Assembly: GCF_008369325.1 (NCBI RefSeq) | Contig: NZ_VOBI01000013.1 | Span: 1 to 64,000, forward strand | Direction of reading: 5' to 3' | Length of the DNA stretch: 64,000 nt | Source: Pseudomonas sp. ANT_H12B | Lineage (GTDB): Bacteria > Pseudomonadota > Gammaproteobacteria > Pseudomonadales > Pseudomonadaceae | In this document: positions 59,839 through 64,000 of the stretch, in pieces | Layout of the letters: every line of letters begins with the position of its first letter | How positions within the stretch are numbered: the stretch's first letter is position 1 | Translations under genes and position numbers: made by a program | Notes under the pieces: generated by a model | The model's database searches: none | Told to the model about the DNA's origin: nothing | What the model saw: the letters and a program-made list of their open reading frames with translations, nothing else

Positions 59839-60792
59839 GTGAGCCAGCCTACGCCAGCCGTGCGTACCTTCCAAGACTTGATCCTCGCCCTCCAGCAATA
59901 CTGGGCCGAGCAAGGTTGTGTGGTACTTCAGCCCTACGATATGGAAGTAGGCGCCGGCACTTTCCACACCGCCACATTCCTGCGCGCCATTGGCCCGGAA
60001 ACCTGGAACGCCGCTTATGTGCAGCCCAGTCGTCGCCCGACTGACGGCCGCTACGGCGAAAACCCGAACCGTCTGCAGCACTACTACCAGTTCCAGGTAG
60101 TCCTGAAGCCGAACCCGGACAACTTCCAGGAACTGTACCTGGGCTCCCTCAAGCACGTTGGCCTGGACCCGTTGGTCCACGACATTCGCTTCGTTGAAGA
60201 CAACTGGGAATCGCCGACACTGGGCGCCTGGGGCCTGGGCTGGGAAGTCTGGCTCAACGGCATGGAAGTGACGCAGTTCACTTACTTCCAGCAAGCGGGC
60301 GGCATCGAATGCTACCCGGTGACCGGCGAGATCACTTACGGTCTTGAGCGTCTGGCCATGTACCTGCAAGGCGTTGACTCGGTCTACGACCTGGTTTGGG
60401 CTGACGGCCCGATGGGCAAAGTGACTTACGGCGACGTGTTCCACCAGAATGAAGTGGAGCAGTCGACCTACAACTTCGAACACGCCAACGTCGAGAAGCT
60501 GTTCGAACTGTTCGATTTCTACGAAAGCGAAGCCAAGCGCCTGATCGAACTCGACCAGCCGCTGCCATTGCCGAGCTACGAAATGGTGTTGAAGGCCTCC
60601 CACACGTTCAACCTGCTGGATGCGCGCCGGGCGATCTCGGTAACCGCGCGTCAGCAATACATTCTGCGAGTGCGCACCCTGGCGCGTTCCGTTGCGCAAG
60701 CCTACCTGCTGGCTCGCGCCAAGCTGGGCTTCCCGATGGCGACCCCGGACCTGCGTGATGAAGTGTTGGCTAAGCTGGAGGCTGCACAATGA
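59839..60792 (+). CDS. glyQ: Glycyl-tRNA synthetase alpha subunit
   Basis: The 317-residue catalytic subunit of the alpha2beta2 glycyl-tRNA synthetase has the patterns FQDLILALQQYWAEQGCVVLQPYD, GAGTFHTATFLRAIGPE, NPNRLQHYYQFQV and GWEVWLNGMEVTQFTYFQQ. It starts with GTG at 59839, preceded by AGGTGAA. An ATG 132 bases upstream belongs to the promoter region. Its stop overlaps glyS by ATGA. Confidence 0.96.
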   Translation: MSQPTPAVRTFQDLILALQQYWAEQGCVVLQPYDMEVGAGTFHTATFLRAIGPETWNAAYVQPSRRPTDGRYGENPNRLQHYYQFQVVLKPNPDNFQELYLGSLKHVGLDPLVHDIRFVEDNWESPTLGAWGLGWEVWLNGMEVTQFTYFQQAGGIECYPVTGEITYGLERLAMYLQGVDSVYDLVWADGPMGKVTYGDVFHQNEVEQSTYNFEHANVEKLFELFDFYESEAKRLIELDQPLPLPSYEMVLKASHTFNLLDARRAISVTARQQYILRVRTLARSVAQAYLLARAKLGFPMATPDLRDEVLAKLEAAQ

Positions 60793-62843
60793 GTGCTCTG
60801 GATTTTCTAGTTGAACTGGGCACCGAAGAACTGCCACCCAAAGCCCTGAACACCCTGGCTGACGCGTTCCTGGCCGGTATCGACAAGGGCCTGCAAGCCG
60901 CTGGCCTGAATTACGAGACCAAAACCGTCTACGCCGCACCGCGTCGTCTGGCCGTGTTGATCACCGATCTGGCCACTCAGCAGCCGGATCGCAGCATCAA
61001 CCTCGACGGCCCGCCACGTCAGGCCGCGTTCGATGCCGAAGGCAACCCGACTCAAGCGGCACTGGGCTTCGCCAAGAAGTGCGGCGTCGACCTGAGCGAA
61101 ATCGATCAGAGCGGCCCGAAACTGCGCTACAGCCAAAGCATCGCCGGCAAGCCGACCGCGAGCCTGTTGTCGACCATCGTCGAAGACTCCCTGAACGACC
61201 TGCCGATTCCCAAGCGCATGCGCTGGGGTGCTCGCAAGGAAGAATTCGTTCGCCCGACCCAGTGGCTGGTGATGCTGCTCGGCGACCAGGTCATCGATTG
61301 CACGATCCTCGCCCAGAAGTCTGGTCGTGATTCCCGTGGTCACCGCTTCCACCACCCGCAAAACGTGCGCATCACTTCGCCGGCCAACTACCTGACCGAC
61401 TTGCGTGCTGCCTACGTACTGGCCGATGCCAACGAGCGTCGCGAACTGATCAGCAAGCGCGTCGAAGAGCTGGCGACGATGCAGGAAGGGACGGCGATCG
61501 TGCCGCCAGCGCTGCTCGACGAAGTGACCGCGCTGGTTGAATGGCCGGTGCCGCTGGTGTGCTCGTTCGAAGAGCGTTTCCTCAAGGTGCCGCAAGAAGC
61601 CCTGATCACCACCATGCAGGACAATCAGAAGTACTTCTGCCTGCTGGATGCCGACGGCAAGTTGCTGCCACGTTTCATTACCGTGGCCAACATCGAAAGC
61701 AAAGACCCGCAGCAGATCATCGCCGGTAACGAGAAAGTGGTTCGTCCACGCCTGACCGACGCCGAGTTCTTCTTCAAGCAAGACAAGAAGCAGAAACTCG
61801 AAGACTTCAACCTGCGCCTGCAAAACGTGGTGTTCCAGGAAAAACTCGGCAGCGTCTACGACAAGGCCGAGCGCGTTTCCAAACTCGCCGCATTCATCGC
61901 TCAACGCATTGGCGGTAACGCCGCGTGGGCTTCCCGTGCAGGCCTGCTGTCCAAGTGCGACCTGGCGACTGAGATGGTCGGGGAGTTCCCGGAGATGCAA
62001 GGCGTCGCCGGTTACTACTACGCCCTGAATGATGGCGAGCCGGAAGAAGTCGCACTGGCACTGAACGAGCAGTACATGCCGCGCGGTGCTGGCGCTGAAC
62101 TGCCGACCACCCTGACCGGTGCGGCCGTGGCCATCGCTGACAAGCTCGACACGCTGGTCGGGATTTTCGGCATCGGCATGCTGCCGACCGGTAGCAAAGA
62201 CCCGTATGCGCTGCGCCGTGCAGCGCTGGGCGTGTTGCGCATCCTGATCGACAAGAAGCTCGACCTCGACCTGAACGACGCCGTGGCTTTCGCCGTGAAT
62301 GCGTTCGGTACCAAGGTCAAGGTTGCCGGCCTGAACGACTCGGTGCTGGAGTTCATCTTCGACCGTCTGCGTGCCCGTTACGAAGACGAAGGCGTGGATG
62401 TCGGGACTTACCTGTCGGTGCGTGCCCTGAAACCGGGTTCGGCGCTGGACTTCGACCAGCGCGTACAAGCGGTAGAGGCGTTCCGCAAATTGCCGGAAGC
62501 CGCTGCCCTGGCCGCTGTGAACAAACGCGTATCGAACTTGCTGAGCAAGGCCGAAGGCTCTATTCCTACGGTCGTTGAAGCCAAATACTTCGACAATGCC
62601 AACGAGTTCTCCCTGTACTCGGCGATCCAGCAGGCTGACCAGGCTGTGCAGCCGATGGCCGCTGCGCGTCAGTACAGCGAATCGCTGGCACGCCTGGCTG
62701 CCTTGCGCGAGCCGGTGGATGCGTTCTTCGAAGCGGTGATGGTCAACGCTGAAGATGCCAAGGTCCGCGCCAACCGTTACGCGCTGCTGGCGCGTTTGCG
62801 TGGCTTGTTCCTCGGCGTCGCCGACATTTCGCTGCTGGGTTGA
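60789..62843 (+). CDS. glyS: Glycyl-tRNA synthetase beta subunit
   Basis: The 684-residue beta subunit is needed for tRNA binding. It opens LDFLVELGTEELPPKAL and has family blocks PIPKRMRWG, ITTMQDNQKYFCLLD and VVRPRLTDAEFFFKQDKK. The central HD-type region is followed by a C-terminal DALR-like anticodon-binding domain. The length matches the usual 680-690. The overlapping ATGA with glyQ supports matched production of both subunits. Confidence 0.97.
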   Translation: MSALDFLVELGTEELPPKALNTLADAFLAGIDKGLQAAGLNYETKTVYAAPRRLAVLITDLATQQPDRSINLDGPPRQAAFDAEGNPTQAALGFAKKCGVDLSEIDQSGPKLRYSQSIAGKPTASLLSTIVEDSLNDLPIPKRMRWGARKEEFVRPTQWLVMLLGDQVIDCTILAQKSGRDSRGHRFHHPQNVRITSPANYLTDLRAAYVLADANERRELISKRVEELATMQEGTAIVPPALLDEVTALVEWPVPLVCSFEERFLKVPQEALITTMQDNQKYFCLLDADGKLLPRFITVANIESKDPQQIIAGNEKVVRPRLTDAEFFFKQDKKQKLEDFNLRLQNVVFQEKLGSVYDKAERVSKLAAFIAQRIGGNAAWASRAGLLSKCDLATEMVGEFPEMQGVAGYYYALNDGEPEEVALALNEQYMPRGAGAELPTTLTGAAVAIADKLDTLVGIFGIGMLPTGSKDPYALRRAALGVLRILIDKKLDLDLNDAVAFAVNAFGTKVKVAGLNDSVLEFIFDRLRARYEDEGVDVGTYLSVRALKPGSALDFDQRVQAVEAFRKLPEAAALAAVNKRVSNLLSKAEGSIPTVVEAKYFDNANEFSLYSAIQQADQAVQPMAAARQYSESLARLAALREPVDAFFEAVMVNAEDAKVRANRYALLARLRGLFLGVADISLLG

Positions 62844-62853
62844 GGGGCTGCTG

Positions 62854-63387
62854 TTGAAACTGCTGATTCTCGATCGGGACGGGGTGATCAATTACGACTC
62901 CGACGCTTACATCAAGTCGGTGGAGGAGTGGATTGCGCTCCCGGGCTCGATCGAAGCCATCGCGCAGTTGAGCAAGGCCGGCTGGACGGTAGCGGTGGCT
63001 ACCAACCAGTCGGGCATCGCTCGCGGCTATTACGACATTGCCACCCTGGATGCCATGCACGAGCGCTTGCGCTCGCTCGTGGCGGAGCAGGGCGGTGAAG
63101 TCGGGCTGATCGTCTATTGCCCGCACGGGCCGGACGATGGCTGCGATTGCCGCAAGCCAAAACCCGGGATGTTGAAAACCATCGCCGCCCATTACAACGT
63201 ATCGCTGACCAATGTTTGGTTTGTCGGCGATACCCTTGGTGACCTGGAAGCCGCCAAAGCCGTCGATTCTCAGCCAGTTTTAGTAAAGACCGGGAAAGGC
63301 GAAAAGACTTTGGGCAAAACCCTACCGGTGGGCACCTTGATTTTTGACGATCTGGCGGCGATCGCCGCAGAACTTATCCACAATTAG
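62854..63387 (+). CDS. gmhB: D-glycero-beta-D-manno-heptose-1,7-bisphosphate 7-phosphatase
   Basis: The 177-residue HAD phosphatase acts in LPS-core heptose synthesis. Motif I LILDRDGVIN, motif II ATNQSGIARGYY, zinc loop CPHGPDDGCDCRKPKPGM and motif IV GDTLGDLEAAKA are all present. The start is TTG at 62854, 10 bases after the glyS stop, with GAGGGG six bases before it. It yields the standard (M)KLLILDRDG N-terminus. An ATG at 62755 within glyS was rejected. A DnaA box overlaps its 3' end. Confidence 0.93.
   Translation: MKLLILDRDGVINYDSDAYIKSVEEWIALPGSIEAIAQLSKAGWTVAVATNQSGIARGYYDIATLDAMHERLRSLVAEQGGEVGLIVYCPHGPDDGCDCRKPKPGMLKTIAAHYNVSLTNVWFVGDTLGDLEAAKAVDSQPVLVKTGKGEKTLGKTLPVGTLIFDDLAAIAAELIHN
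63374..63382 (+). other. Perfect DnaA box
   Basis: TTATCCACA at the 3' end of gmhB; the box nearest to the expected oriC side. Confidence 0.6.
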
Positions 63388-63470
63388 AGTGCTTCTGATA
63401 TTCCTGGCCAAGGATTGATCGGGAGTGCGCTTTAAACAGGCGGGCAATGCCCGCAACGGTAAACGTTGCC

Positions 63471-64000
63471 ATGTCGATAATGCAGGCCATCAGAACCTTC
63501 CTCTTTTACCTGCTACTGGGCACCACGTCTTTGCTCTGGTGCAGCCTGAGTTTTTTTATCGCGCCTTTTCTGCCCTTCAAGGCGCGTTATCGCTTCATCA
63601 ATGTGTACTGGTGCCGCTGCGCCTTGTGGCTGAGCAAAGTCTTTCTGGGCATCAGTTATGAAATCAAAGGCGCCGAGAATGTGCCGGACCAACCCTGCGT
63701 GATTCAGTCGAACCACCAAAGTACCTGGGAGACTTTTTTTCTCTCCGCGTATTTCCAGCCCTTGAGCCAGGTGCTCAAGCGCGAGCTGCTCTACGTTCCG
63801 TTCTTCGGCTGGGCCATGGCCATGCTGCGGCCCATCGCGATTGACCGCGATAATCCGAAAGCCGCGCTCAAGCATGTGGCGAAGAAGGGCGATGAGCTGC
63901 TCAAAGATGGCGTCTGGGTGCTGATCTTTCCGGAAGGAACTCGCGTTCCCTACGGAACTATCGGCAAGTTCTCACGCGGTGGTACCGCGTTGGCGGTCAA
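63471..64000 (+). CDS. 1-acyl-sn-glycerol-3-phosphate acyltransferase, 5' part
   Basis: About 176 residues are present; the gene runs off the window. An N-terminal membrane segment (about 8-30) is followed by the acyltransferase motifs: HX4E-type SNHQSTWETF (usually HX4D in PlsC, but E is also found in the P. aeruginosa homologue) and FPEGTR. It makes phosphatidic acid or a related lipid. It corresponds to P. aeruginosa PA0005 (lptA/plsC), the gene beside gyrB. A perfect hairpin GCGGGC-AAT-GCCCGC (63440-63454) lies in its leader. Confidence 0.88.
   Translation, partial: MSIMQAIRTFLFYLLLGTTSLLWCSLSFFIAPFLPFKARYRFINVYWCRCALWLSKVFLGISYEIKGAENVPDQPCVIQSNHQSTWETFFLSAYFQPLSQVLKRELLYVPFFGWAMAMLRPIAIDRDNPKAALKHVAKKGDELLKDGVWVLIFPEGTRVPYGTIGKFSRGGTALAV

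Noticed and set aside
59758..60939. 579-residue minus-strand frame running from tag back through glyQ
   Set aside because: Only its last 185 codons encode Tag. The remainder is the antisense of glyQ, whose protein is strongly conserved.
60807..62891. 694-residue minus-strand frame opposite glyS
   Set aside because: It is the exact shadow of glyS, His/Gln/Arg-rich without family motifs, and typical of antisense frames in GC-rich genes.

Overview
The window is a chromosomal segment of a Pseudomonas of the P. fluorescens/P. putida type. The evidence is the high-GC codon use, the many REP/REPIN repeats with the core TGTGGGAGCGAGCCTGCTCG, and a gene order familiar from that genus: met transporter, zinc uptake, polA, dsbA, kinB-algB on the left, then betC, aroE, hemF, dprA, def-fmt-rsmB-trkA, glyQS, gmhB, plsC on the right. 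The right edge should lead into gyrB-recF-dnaN-dnaA and oriC, so this is origin-proximal DNA read toward the origin. No prophage, CRISPR array, tRNA or rRNA was seen. The only transposon trace is the 3' end of an IS3-family element at the left edge, sitting inside a REP.

Layout. 1-124: IS3-family end. 272-2789: methionine importer metNIQ. 3056-5194: catalase HPII. 5329-9118: lipoprotein plus the Zur-controlled znuBC-zur / znuA zinc uptake cluster with a shared Zur-like operator. 9225-10525: thrB and a DUF2782 protein. 10600-14303: polA, an ErsA/Spot 42-like sRNA behind an AlgU-type promoter, and engB. 14495-16285: cytochromes c5-like and c4, and DsbA. 16300-21824: an EEP-family protein, a GGDEF diguanylate cyclase, a lipoprotein amidase (AmpDh2-like), and a CSS-EAL phosphodiesterase. 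21837-24984: KinB-AlgB. 25421-26418: a small envelope operon behind a near-consensus sigma-54 promoter. 26419-27124: a long gene-free stretch with a strongly folding segment. 27125-29876: gltP and an SpmA-SpmB fusion. 29996-33516: an MCE lipid transporter. 33562-40402: DUF5924 protein, M16 peptidase, Na/Pi cotransporter, TerC, CitMHS. 40723-42200: three small metabolic genes. 42193-47377: choline-sulfate utilisation (LysR regulator, BetC, ChoX) followed by a SulP sulfate transporter. 47497-64000: housekeeping genes toward oriC.

How the parts work together. Several blocks concern the cell envelope and its stress responses: AlgU-type sRNA, KinB-AlgB, the sigma-54 operon with a lysozyme-inhibitor homologue, the MCE lipid transporter, DsbA, and c-di-GMP enzymes. 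BetC would release choline and sulfate from choline-O-sulfate, with ChoX capturing choline and SulP moving sulfate. Def, Fmt, RsmB, GlyQS and TsaC serve translation.

The most notable patterns not explained by genes are: (i) 13 perfect DnaA boxes (TTATCCACA) confined to 42.4-63.4 kb, none found in the first 42 kb; (ii) the sigma-54 promoter with phased upstream repeats divergent from algB; (iii) a candidate structured RNA or mobile repeat at about 26455-26640. Most of the window is ordinary core genome, and no clearly new multi-gene system was found.
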